This document shows positions 42,250 through 52,285 of a DNA stretch of 64,000 nucleotides, piece by piece. Source of the DNA: Zasmidium citrigriseum (Eukaryota; Ascomycota; Dothideomycetes; Mycosphaerellales; Mycosphaerellaceae). The translations under genes were made by a program, and so were the position numbers. The stretch lies in the NCBI GenBank assembly GCA_002786025.1, contig NHNW01000070.1, positions 62,001 through 126,000 of the forward strand, given 5' to 3'. Positions within the stretch are counted from its first letter, which is position 1. Every line of letters begins with the position of its first letter. The notes beneath the pieces are model-generated. The model had not been told where the DNA came from. It did no database searches and saw only the letters and a program-made list of their open reading frames with translations.

Positions 42250-45200
42250 CTCTAGCCGTTTTAGATTACTAATAGGCCGAACTATTAAACTAGTTATAAA
42301 TTATCGGTAGCTTGTAGCCTAGGTTTATCTAGGTATTAGTAGTAGAACTCCGCTATAAGTTCTTCGCTACTAGGTAGGAAGTCTATCTAAGGTTCCTTAC
42401 TTTCTAATCTATCTTTCTATCGTACTATATAGTACACCTTGTTACGCTTCTTCCTCGAGTCTAAGATCTCTTTAACTTCCTACTCTTCTTTAGCTTTATT
42501 ATCGTCGCGAGTTACTATAACTAGTAGCAGAGGTAGTTAGTATTAGCCCTCGAGGGCTAGAAGGTTAGTATATCGTCGTAGGAGGGTAGTATATATAACG
42601 TTATAAGATTTAATATTAGGCGGAAGGTCGAGTTGGAAGGACCGCCTACTAACCGCTAAGATAACCTTAAATAGGCTAAGGAACTTATAATTAAGTTTCT
42701 TCGAGGCGCGGGTAGTCTTTATATTACGGGTATCGAGCTACACGAGGTCGCCTAGTTAGTAAGCTACTATAGGAGAGCGATATTAATTAGCTTAGTTAGT
42801 TTAGCGCTACTTACTATATAAGTGTTAAGCGGTTAGTTGTTCGAGGATACCCTTTATAGTAGCGGCGATATTATCTACCTACTATATCTTTACTAGCTAG
42901 TAGTTAGTCGTCTAAGGATAAGGGATATTAGTTCTTAGATCTATTCGAGGATAGCGGCTATAGTTAGCGAAGAAGGGCGTTATACCCGTACTAGTAGACT
43001 CGTAGTTATTAAGCGCGAACTCGGCGAGAGGGAGCTAATCTACCTAGTCGTCTTACTAGTATAAGGTGTAGACTCGGAGATATTACTCTAGGGTTTAGTT
43101 AGTACGCTCCGACTAGCCGTTAGTCTTAGGGTAGAACGCCGACGAGATATTCTAGTCGATCTATAGTAAAATATATAGGCGGCGGAAGAGTACGCTTACA
43201 AATTAAGAGCCGCGATCTAAGGTAATAATTCTTAGTAGTCCGTGCAGCGGAAACACGTAATAAAGGAATAGTAATACGGTATACTTAGCCTCGAGGCTAT
43301 CGGTTACGATAAATCGAACTTATTTCGTAAGCGTATCGGTAACTATAAGGATATAGCGATACTCTCGGCTATATAGCTTAGACTTTAAGGGTAGTAGGTC
43401 GACTATAAAGTTAACGGTAATATAATACTATAGTTAGTCGGGTATTAGTAATAGTATAAGAGTACCTTACTTCTATAACCTCGAGGCGACTAATAACTAG
43501 TAATTACGATAGTTATAGGTGTACCGGGCTACGTCTACTAATATCTTTAGCTAGTATAGGCCTTGTCTCTAAACTAATTCGAATATGTGTACGATACCTT
43601 AGTACCTAGCTATAGGTAAATCGTAAAAGCGCTAAATAATACGAGTTCGGAGGTTTTTGTAAAGAGGTACGTATAACTTACTATTTACGATAAGTCTACC
43701 CTATTAGATAGAGGCGTCGCTAGGCTTAACCTTATATCGTTTCTAGAAGCTACTAGTTAGGGTGCCTCTATTAATATCCTTTCTTAGGAGTTTAAGAAGT
43801 CTAAGGGTGTCCGAGTCGCGATAAGCTTAATTAAAGAGATTATTAATTACTATTTATATGTTATCTTCTACTTATTCGGTCGGCGAGGGCTCTTCTATCG
43901 GCGAATTACCCCCCTCCTCTTAGTCGCTATCCGTAGCGTTATTAATGTCGTTTATAGCTAGTATTATATACAGATCTAGGTTTTCCGGCTTAAGGATCGT
44001 TTAATATTAGTACTAAAGTCGAGGGTTATCTACGTTAGAGGGTAGATCTTAAGATCTTCGTGTAAGGCTGTCGGGTTTAGTCCTTTACTTCCCTAGCCGA
44101 TATATAATCTTAAAGTTAAACTACGATAAGAACTCTACCTAACGTACTTACCGTCGGTTAAGTTTCTTAGTAGTTATAAAGTATTCTAGATTCTTGTAGT
44201 TAGTTATAACTTTAACCTCGTTTATTATAAGTTCTAGTTCCTATTCTTCGAAGTATTTAATAATTACGAGCAGCTCCTTATTGTAGATATCGTAGTTAAT
44301 TTCTTAAGGTATTATCTTCTTAGAGAAGTATATAACTAGTACGAGAATACCGTTCCTTATCTATAAAAGGATTCCGGCTAACACCTAATCTAAAGAGTTA
44401 GTCTCTATCTATGTTTCTTAATTAGGTATAAAGTGTACTAGTATAGGTGCTTTAACGAAGCGAGCTTTAAGTTCCTAAAAGGCTTTCTTATAATCTTAGG
44501 TCTAGTTCTAGGGCTAATCCTTCCGAGTAGTAGTAGTTAGAGGGTTAGTAATACGAGAGAAGCTATATATAAATCTACGGTAGAAGCCTACGAACCTAAG
44601 GAAGGTAAGTATATCTTTAACGTTCTTCGGAGTAGCTTAATGTTTAATTACTTTAATCTTAGCTAGGTCTATCTCGATTCCCTTAGTAGTAATAATTAAT
44701 CTAAGGTACTTAACCTTCTTAACGTAGAACTCGTACTTGTTAATATCTACTAGTAAGCCGGCCTTAGATAGCTTACCTAAGACCTTCTTTATATAGTTTT
44801 AGTAATCTTCTAGGCTTCCTAAGGAGTAGATTAGGACGTCGTTAAGGTAGACTATTACGAAGTTATCGAGGAATTCTCGTAATACTATATTAATGTAGCG
44901 TTAAAATAAACTCGGCCTATTATATAAGCCGAACGGTAGCACCTTATACTAGTATAGGCCGTATCGGGTAATAAAGGTAGTTAGCTACTTATCTCCTTTT
45001 CGGATCCTTAGATTATTAAAGGCGGCTACGATATCTAACTTTGTAAACTATTATGCTTTATAGAGGCGGTCTAGAGTCTCTCTAATTAAGGGGATTAGAT
45101 ACCGATCTTTCGTTATTAAGGCGTTAAGACCGCGATAGTCGACGTAGAATCTTAAACCTCCTCCGGGTTTACTTATAAGTAGTACTAGCGAGGCGTAAGA

Positions 45201-46100
45201 AGAACTAGACCGTTCGATAGTTCCCTTTAGTAATTCTTCGTCGAGGTATTTCTTTACGACGGCGAGTTATTCGGCGTTTATTAGGTAGCCCTTCTAGTAT
45301 CGTAGTTACTCGCTATTCTTAAGGTTAATAGCATAATCTATCTACGGGTTATACGGAGGAAGTTAGAATTCGGATTTGTGTTTAAATACGTAGAGCTATT
45401 TGTAATATTCTTCTAGAAGTTTATCTTTCGGGTTAGTAGTCTTTAAAGAGTTTATAAACTTATCGTAGTTATCTAGGGATATAGCAGCTAAGGTCTTAGT
45501 TATAGCTTCGGAAAGCTTATCGAGTTAGGTATTATCTTCGTCGTCGGGCTAGAGTATAAAGAGCTAATATCCTTACTTCTTCGATAGTCGGATAAATATA
45601 TTAGTACTTACTATAGTAATATCGTAATTAGTATTAGGCTTAATAGTTAGGCTAGTCGGTAAACGTACTCTCTCGTTACTATCTACGGCGATTATGTAAG
45701 GAGAGGATCGAGCGTTATACTAGTAACAATATTAAGAGGAGTTAAATTCGATAGTACGATTCTTCTAGGAGATACTCGGGTCGTAATGTTCTAGCTATAA
45801 TATACCGAGAACTAAATCGTATTAATCTAAGTCGGTAATATAGTAGAGGTCTTAATCGGTGTAGTCTCTAATAGTAATAGTAATTATAGCGGCCTTCGTA
45901 AGGCTAGTACGTCTTCTATTAGCTAGCCTTAGGCGTTTCGGTTAAGTAAGATTAATAGTAGGGATATTATATACGCGTATAAAGTTAGAGTAGATAAACT
46001 AAGATAAAGCTCTACTATTAAGGAGAGTACGTACTCGGAGAATAGTTCGTAAGGTTTACACCTTAGATAAATATACTAAGTACTTACTATACCGTAGTTC
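42250..46100 (-). pseudogene. pol relic of Ty3/Gypsy element (RT, RNase H, IN, chromodomain)
   Basis: Minus-strand relic with many RIP-type stops. RT: KPGGGLRFYVDYRGLN (45121-45180), ITKDRYLIPLIRETLDRL upstream of it in plus coordinates (about 45065-45120), TRYGLY and YKV (about 44940-44975), and active-site block VYLNDVLIYS (about 44825-44860), where the expected D of the YxDD box reads N. RNase H: ETNSLD stop VLAGIL (about 44350-44420). Integrase zinc-finger region: HIFELV and LVDVARYT (about 43500-43630). C-terminal chromodomain-like EVKEILDSRKKRNKVYYIV (about 42420-42480). The protease should lie near 45.7-46.1 kb but I could not fix it. Not functional. Confidence 0.85.
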
Positions 46101-46499
46101 GATAATAGTTGTTTCTCCTATAAGACCGATAGTAGTTACGTTAAGTAGTAGTTCTTCCTTCTTATCTATTCCTCTAGTGTCTCTTCCGTCTACCTTAGAT
46201 TCGCGTCTTAAACCTAAGGCCTAGTATTTCCCTACTCTCTATTCGTAATTAAGCGAATAGGGTTATCTTTATCTAGCTAGTTATTAGCGGAACTTATCTA
46301 GAAGAGCTCTATAGTACGATTGTACTCTTCGATTAGGGTCTCCTTCTAAACTAGGCTAAAGATAAAGCGGCCTCTAGTATCTAAGTTAAGTAGGTATTAT
46401 TCGCTATTAGCGTTATAGCCGACTTCTCGGTATTAGAAGTAACGATTCTTACGGATAAGTTTGTCCTTTATATCCTCGGTAACCTTAGGTATACTCTTA

Positions 46500-48385
46500 T
46501 ACTTTAGTAGTAGTACTCTCTTAACTAGTCCGTAGTTACCGACGCCTATAGTACCTCTACGGCTACTACCCCGTCCTCCGCGTATACCGCCCCGGCTACT
46601 ACGTCTAGCGCCTCCTACGCCTACGGCGGCTCCTCTCTAGGTACTAAAGTTATTAATAGTCTTCTAAGTATCCTCTCGATTACGAGCCTCTTCGATAAAG
46701 TCTTAGAAGTCGCCGGTCCTATATAGGATAAGAGCTTTCTTATAGCTATCGTTAAGGTAATTCTAAAGCTTATATATATTAGGTTTCTCTTTAGCTTTAA
46801 GTATAAGCGTACGGTATATAATAATAAACTCGGAGAATAGTTAATCCTTCTTCTAGAAGTAGGTTTGTAACTCGGCTTTAGCCCGGTATTGCTTATCTTT
46901 TAGTCCGTAGAGAGAGTTAAGTTCGGACTATATATCGTCTAACGAGGTCTATAAGTTAGACTAACGGGTATTAAGATCGATAACTTACTATAGTTCGCCT
47001 TTAGTCTAGGTACGGATATATTCGAAGATTTTATATACCGCTTCTTTATCGAACGAGGCGTAGATCTTACTCTTAGCTTTGTCTTTTTAATACAAATATT
47101 CCTTACGATTACCCTTAAAGACAGGTAGATTAGGCTAACGGGTATTCTTCTTACGATAGAATCGAGAAGCGTTCGTAGGAGTAGCGCTAGCTCGTAGAGG
47201 TTAAGGGTTTATCGAAGATAGTTTAAAGGTAGTACGACGTCTGTTTAACGGCGGTAGTAATCCTAGTAAACGGCGATTAGTAACTTCCGGGGCTCGATAA
47301 GTCGTCTTCTTCGCTAGAGTTACTAGTAATAAGTCGTTATCTTCGTCGGTCTCTTCTAGTTAGTTATTATAACCGCGGGCGTCTAAGCTATATTAAGTAA
47401 GGAAATTAGCGAGTTTGGCTTAGAGCTCGTCGATATTATAATCCTTCTATTTAGCGTTATCGTCTACTTATTAGAGGTCTACTTTAAGAGAAGTTACTTA
47501 TACTTCTAAGACTTATACCTTCTAGTTAGCGTCGTTAGTAGCGTTATTCGCTACTTAAATACGTTCGTTAGCCTTCTACTTTAGTTTCTCGTAAACGGTG
47601 CGTTCGACTAAGTCTAGCGGTATAGAATCTATACGGTCTACGTACGTCTTCTTAAGATTAGCGTACTTCTTCTACTATACTATAACCTTCTTTATTTGTC
47701 TAATTATATCTCCCTTAGCTACTTAGTAGCGGCGGTATAGGTGTATAAGACTCTTAAACTAGGTATACGGATAACGATTAATATTGTTAACGAGAGCCTT
47801 CTCGTCTCGAGCTACGAATTAATCTAGCTTAAAGTTATTAATAGCCGTACCGTTAGTTATACGAGGAGGTTATAAGAAGAAGATATTAAGATCGATCTTA
47901 TCTTAATCTAGGTTATCTTTAGCGTCGTCTTCGATTATAGTGTCCTCGTATTCGAACTACTACTCGGCGGTAGGGAATTAGCTAGATATATTATACCGTC
48001 CTTATGTCTATGTCTACGTCTCGTCTTCCCTATACTACTAAGTAGCTACTATTACTACTATAGCCTTATTAATCTGCTCTTGTTCTCTAGCCTTACGGCG
48101 AGCTTCTAAGCGCTTACGAGCTTCTATCTCTTGCCTCTACTTAATAATAGTAAGAGGTAGGGGTCGCTCGATTGGTTTTAGTAGTACTACGTTAACGGGT
48201 GTATTCTCGATATCGGCTTAGTAGGTTTCGGAGTAACGACGAAGGATATCTGTTAACTTCTAGCTTTAGAGCGCTTCTTGAGACTTCTTCTTTGCGATTT
48301 CGAGCTTCTTGGCCGCAAGTTGGCGGTTGATTTTCTCAATCTAATTAGGCGTTGGTTGCGTTTGCTGTGATGGTGACTGTGGCAT
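46500..48385 (-). pseudogene. gag relic of Ty3/Gypsy element
   Basis: Begins at an ATG (48385, minus) with MPQSPSQQTQPTPN then TAG. Continues in the same phase as IEKINRQLAAKKLEIAKKK, with further TAA/TAG where Gln or Trp codons are expected. The first part (48.3-48.4 kb) escaped RIP; the rest is saturated. The boundary with pol is not resolved. Confidence 0.6.
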
Positions 48386-48618
48386 AAGTTGTAACTAATC
48401 GCTGGTTGCTAAAGTAGTAGACGATGAGATGAACGTAACGAGCAGTTGTTAAACGCTCGGTGGGTTAGTTGAGATGAAAGGGCGATAGCTAATCGCAACT
48501 TGAGATGAACGCTGCAAACGCTTCGGATGCTGCAAACGGTGAGTTTGATACTGCTGTAAGGTGGACGCTCTGCTCTCGCAGGCCTGTGATGATTCGTAGA
48601 TGTATTGGTCTGACAAAC

Positions 48619-48762
48619 TGTCACAAGGCGATGGAATCAGAGTGTGTTGGCGTAAAGACGTGTTGTCAGACGTCTACGAAGGAGGTAGCTAGGTACAATG
48701 CGAAGATATCCACAGCCCTTATCGATAAGGGATGCCTCAGGCTCAGCCAGCCTTTCGTAACA
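48619..48762 (-). repeat. LTR (5' LTR of element)
   Basis: 144 bp, 143 identical to the left LTR. The element's transcript would start here and run leftwards. No tRNA-type primer site (TGG...) is evident right after it. Confidence 0.95.
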
Positions 48763-48767
48763 CGCTG
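48763..48767. repeat. target-site duplication, right copy
   Basis: CGCTG, matching 41853-41857. Confidence 0.9.
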
Positions 48768-48940
48768 CACGATTCGACATTCACACCCCTTGACTTCACG
48801 TAAGAGCGTCGAGCAAGTGACTTCCAGTAATCTCGCGACACACACACCCACACGCCTCGTGACTACTTTTAGCCACAACCTCCTCTCGGCCGCATAAGTC
48901 ACGTCATATCCAAACTCAACACCTCGGGCACACATCGACC

Positions 48941-49705
48941 ATGGCATCTGCGGCCTGCATGGAGACATTCGGCACGACTGAGCTGCTTGAGGACATTCTT
49001 AAGCGCCTCTCGCACTCCGATCTATCCAGCGCCCGCCTCGTCTGCCACCACTTCAACAATACAGTCCGGGGATCCTCGCCGCTGCAAGAAAGGCTATTCT
49101 TGCCGCCAGTCAGCCGCCGTCGCTTCAGCGCCTACATCGCAAACCTCATCCGCGAGCGCCCAATACTCCAGTACCCGCCGAAGCCCGACGATGGCGTCGT
49201 CAATTTGAGAGTCCTGCTTCAGATCCAGCCATGGAACGTCCAGGAATTCAAGTACACAAAGGCTGCGATGCGGACTCTCAGTCTCAGGACGATCAACAAA
49301 GAGGACATCTTGACCCTCGAGGCCCATCTTCCAACGGAGTTTCTTGACAAGGCAAACGTGGCACCTTTGGTGATGGCAGAGCTAAAGATCCAGTGGACTG
49401 TCTGGCTGACTGAACGTGCCACGACGCAGACATGCGATCGCAAGTACGACCGTGTGGAAGTCTCTGTGAAGGTCAAGCCTGCCACGGTTCGCAAGTGGCT
49501 TCGGGTTGTCAGAGCCCTAGTTGCGGCTACGCCGGAGGAGATTCAGCGTGAAGTGTACAAGACGATGGAATACGGGAGTTCGGCCAAGGCGAACAAGATG
49601 AGAATGGACTTTCCGCCGCAGGTGCAGAGCTTGTTGATGGGAGATGCTAAGTACGACATTCATCAAGTTCGGGGGGTTCGGGACTTGCTGAAGACCATTC
49701 ATTGA
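48941..49705 (+). CDS. F-box protein, array member 17
   Basis: 254 residues from an ATG (GACCATGG, as in member 16). F-box residues 6-56: METFGTTELLEDILKRLSHS, ARLVCHHFNNTVRGSSPLQE, RLFLPP. Core TEFLDKANVAPLVMAELKIQW corresponds to the ITQPAW region of member 16. C-terminal ATVRKWLRVVRALVAATPEE; ends DAKYDIHQVRG plus a short tail. The retroelement lies only 178 bp upstream of the ATG and may have replaced or altered its promoter. Probable SCF receptor, frame intact. Confidence 0.88.
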   Translation: MASAACMETFGTTELLEDILKRLSHSDLSSARLVCHHFNNTVRGSSPLQERLFLPPVSRRRFSAYIANLIRERPILQYPPKPDDGVVNLRVLLQIQPWNVQEFKYTKAAMRTLSLRTINKEDILTLEAHLPTEFLDKANVAPLVMAELKIQWTVWLTERATTQTCDRKYDRVEVSVKVKPATVRKWLRVVRALVAATPEEIQREVYKTMEYGSSAKANKMRMDFPPQVQSLLMGDAKYDIHQVRGVRDLLKTIH

Positions 49706-50076
49706 GGTTCAACGTGGATATGGGTGTGCTAAGGGGCGTTCGCACCGCAAGATTCATGATGGAAGAAGGAATTGGTAACGAGAGGCCGCCGTTGCACAGA
49801 TTCCGTGGACCTTTCAATATGTACTTTGATCAGCATCGTGTGATTTTGGAAAGGGTATTTGAGCGAGCAATGACAGAACCGCTATGATCACTAGATTTCT
49901 CTCCTCCTCGTCCCATATTTGAAGCGTCTCACGTGGCTCCCGTATTCCAGTCGACGGAAGAAGAGAGTCTTCCATGTTCACGGAAAGTTGTGTCTCGGCT
50001 GCTCTGTATCTTTCCATGAACTTCGGCCCAATCTCGGCCGCCAAATCCAACCATCAAAAGCAATTCCAACTCGCCG
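49706..50076. other. gap between member 17 and U6 gene
   Basis: 3' region of member 17 and the upstream sequence of U6. An A/C-rich stretch near 50041-50068 could hold a TATA-like element for Pol III but none is clear. Confidence 0.45.
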
Positions 50077-50241
50077 GTCTCCTGCCTTCGGGCACATGGT
50101 CAAACCTTGAAACAATACAGAGAAGATTAGCATGGCCGTAAGTTCGAATCCCCCTCTCCTCGAAAATGCAAAATACTAATTTGAGAATTATTTAGCCTGC
50201 ACTAAGGATGACACATGCGAACAAAGTGAGCTAAAGATTTT
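50077..50241 (+). ncRNA. U6 spliceosomal snRNA gene with mRNA-type intron
   Basis: Exon 1 (about 50077-50137) has a short 5' hairpin (TGCC TTCG GGCA) and the invariant ACAGAGAAGATTAGCATGGCC. The sequence then breaks at GTAAGT (50138) and resumes after TTTAG (50195) with CCTGCACTAAGGATGACAC and a 3' stem. It ends in nine T (50238-50246), a Pol III terminator. Removing 58 nt restores the universal U6 core CATGGCC/CCTGC...AAGGATGACAC. The intron has a TACTAAT branch site (50174-50180) and a B-box-like GTTCGAATCC (50142-50151). U6 is the catalytic snRNA of the spliceosome. U6 introns with an intronic B box are known from Schizosaccharomyces pombe. The exact 5' end is an estimate. Confidence 0.95.
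50142..50151 (+). promoter_or_regulatory. intronic B box of U6 gene
   Basis: GTTCGAATCC matches the TFIIIC B-box consensus GTTCGANTCC and lies inside the U6 intron, overlapping the donor by one base pair group (GTAAGTTCGAATCC). It would serve both RNA polymerase III transcription and, at its edge, splicing. Confidence 0.8.
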
Positions 50242-50246
50242 TTTTT
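50238..50246 (+). terminator. Pol III oligo-T terminator of U6
   Basis: Nine consecutive T after the U6 3' region, the normal Pol III stop signal. Confidence 0.9.
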
Positions 50247-50930
50247 GGGGTCTTTTCGTGCGTGTTGGGTGGGCGTTGGGTATTGTGGGTGGGGGGCTGG
50301 ATCGTTTTGGCTGGGAGGTCGGCTCCGTTCGGGCAGCGCAAGGACTGTGATTTTTACCACCTGCACGGCGATGAATATCGGAAGTTGCAATTTTTAGTGA
50401 TACATTCTCAGTGTTTGTATTGAGCTTTTGGGGTCCTTATGGCTCTGTCTTCTTTGCTGGGTATCGACGAAGCGTCAAGGGCTGGTGCCATTCGACATCC
50501 CCAACGTCCCTGCGTCCCCAACTCCACGACTTCATCTCCAAATTCGACCAACTCAATTAGCCACCGGCTCGGACCTCAGTCATGCGTGTAGCATTCATAG
50601 TGCGTGAGATCAGCCGCCACGACGAACAATTTCCCAGACATTAGTGGATCCTCTTCAATGACGGTTTGGGAATCGTAAGGTGCATGAAGTCGGTGGACTG
50701 CCGACGAGAAGATGCTATGTGACGCTGAAGGACAAAGGAAGCAGGGAACACGATACATGGAACAGCTCTCTCGATTCCAACGATTGAAGTAGGACTAACA
50801 TGATGCCTACCAGTCCCTCAAGCGTCTGCAATTCATCGGAGAACGACACAGTCCAAGCCTTCAAGTCTCGCACTACGATCCAGCTCGTCCATTCTTCAAG
50901 GTCCCATCGCAACTGCTCAGTCTTCGGCTC
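50247..50930. other. gap between U6 and hypothetical gene
   Basis: G-rich stretch near 50270-50310, then ordinary sequence. No gene or RNA recognised. Confidence 0.5.
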
Positions 50931-51800
50931 TCAGACAGACACATCGTAGCCCTGGTAGTGGTAGACCACCATCTCCGCAGCTTCCTCATCCGTGAGTCTC
51001 ACCGCCGAGAAAGAAGGCCGCACGATTCTAGCCTGGCGACTCCGATCCTCGCCATACACGACCTTGTCTGCGACGTTGACCTGACGGAAGGCTTCGATCA
51101 GACCAGCCAGGGCCTTTGCCATGCGGCGCTTTTTTGCGGCTGAGAAGTGTGGGTTCCCCAAAGCATCGCTGTAGGTGCGGTAAGGGCCGCTCTCGATCTC
51201 GACGCGCAGCGACTGGAGCAGTGGCAACGCTTCCCTGAATGCGAGCATGGCGTTTTTCAAGTTCTTGCGACGGCTGGAAATGGCGAGAACGTCGAGCATG
51301 TCGATGGGAATGGTGACGTGTCGAATAGCCCTGTGGTAGAACAGAATGGTGTGGCGGGTGGGGAGCGGGTGTGCAATCATGGTGCAGTGCTGCATGAGGA
51401 TGGCGGGCATGAGCGGGACGAGCGCCGCGCCGGCTGCCTTGCGCGGGTATCCGCAATCGGGCGGGGTGAAGCTGCAGTAGCCGTTGGGGTTGTCGAGCAG
51501 ATAGCGGGCCATGTCCTTCAGCGCCTCCTTGAGGTCTCGTGCGGTGGTTTGGATGGTCGTGCTTTGCGGATAGCGATGGGGCGCCATGCCTTGGAGCGGC
51601 TTCGTCCTGGTCACGGCGCCTGGCTCGGGGTCGTCGGCGAGGTAGACGATGGCGCGACGGCCGGTGAGGTCGACGACGCGGACGTTGTAGGTGCAGACGA
51701 CGTCGGCGAGGACCTTGTCCATTAGTTCGCGTGGGAGCTTGTCGCAGGCGCGTTGGACGAGGGCATCCGTCTTGCGGAAGCTGGTTACTGAAGTCGCCAT
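50931..51800 (-). CDS. F-box-like/hypothetical protein (member 18)
   Basis: 289 residues from an ATG. A short segment at about 18-45 (ACDKLPRELMDKVLADVVC) resembles the LPxEL..KI F-box-like start of the right-hand subfamily. The remainder is not recognised: it has a Pro-rich middle, HVTIPIDMLDVL, a helix of basic residues (SAAKKRRMAKALAGLIEAF) and ends YHYQGYDVSV. The ATG follows a possible splice acceptor (51803-51804); with a GTGAGT donor at 52042 the leader intron would be 240 nt and contain a 12-bp minisatellite. Codon pattern and length support a real gene; the F-box assignment is tentative. Confidence 0.7.
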   Translation of the reverse strand: MATSVTSFRKTDALVQRACDKLPRELMDKVLADVVCTYNVRVVDLTGRRAIVYLADDPEPGAVTRTKPLQGMAPHRYPQSTTIQTTARDLKEALKDMARYLLDNPNGYCSFTPPDCGYPRKAAGAALVPLMPAILMQHCTMIAHPLPTRHTILFYHRAIRHVTIPIDMLDVLAISSRRKNLKNAMLAFREALPLLQSLRVEIESGPYRTYSDALGNPHFSAAKKRRMAKALAGLIEAFRQVNVADKVVYGEDRSRQARIVRPSFSAVRLTDEEAAEMVVYHYQGYDVSV

Positions 51801-51815
51801 TGCTGGTACATGTCA

Positions 51816-51995
51816 GTGACGGAGCAAGTGAAGGAGCAAGTGATGGAGGAAGTGATGGACCAAGTGAGGGAGCAAATGAGGGAGCAGGTGATGGGGAAAG
51901 TGATAGACCAAATGACGGGGCTAGTGATCCAGCAGGTGATGAAGCAAATGATGGAATCGGCGATGGGGGAAGTGATAGAGGAAGTATTGAAGTGG
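51816..51995. repeat. 12-bp minisatellite, about 15 units
   Basis: Degenerate tandem repeat of a GTGATGGAGCAA-type 12-mer, 15 units without phase loss. On the plus strand it reads as V-M-E-Q-like tetrapeptides, on the minus strand as P/S-rich tetrapeptides. It lies in the leader of the minus-strand gene 50931-51800, inside its putative leader intron. Confidence 0.85.
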
Positions 51996-52285
51996 ATAGT
52001 GCGGCGGATAATGGAGAAATAATGGAAATTGTCATACTCACCGATGGTAACTCAGGCGTGTACGTAGAAGAAGTGAGCCAAGGATTGAAGCGAAGCTCAA
52101 CCAAAACAATTTCCTGTGGCTGTGCTCAAGTGACTTGATTGGCCATTCGGACTTGCCTTCACGTGCGAGCTGACCCCCGAAATCTCCAACAAGCACACGT
52201 CGTATTCAACCCGCCATACCACGAATTAAAGCAACAGGCCCTCGCGCGATATCGCAACCAGTCAAAACAAGCACCAGCCATCAAT
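51996..52285. promoter_or_regulatory. divergent intergenic region, members 18 and 19
   Basis: Upstream of both the minus-strand hypothetical and the plus-strand member 19. Contains a possible GTGAGT donor (52042-52037, minus) for the leader intron. No other motif found. Confidence 0.4.

Larger units (their letters stand above)
41858..48762 (-). mobile_element. Ty3/Gypsy chromovirus LTR retrotransposon, RIP-inactivated
   Basis: 6,905-bp element bounded by 144-bp direct LTRs starting TGT and ending ACA, flanked by CGCTG duplications. It reads on the minus strand: the purine tract AGAGGGGGGAG lies next to the left LTR (42005-42015) and coding relics run right to left. Domain order RT, RNase H, IN, chromodomain places it in the Ty3/Gypsy chromoviruses. 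The interior from about 42.02 to 48.3 kb is almost free of CA and TG while CG stays common, the RIP pattern, and is full of TAG/TAA. The LTRs and the first ~450 bp are not altered this way. No intact protein can be made. Confidence 0.95.

Noticed and set aside
51028..52104. 358-codon minus frame through the minisatellite
   Set aside because: It is out of phase with the better gene 50931-51800 over most of its length and its N-terminal part is only repeat; low-complexity artefact.
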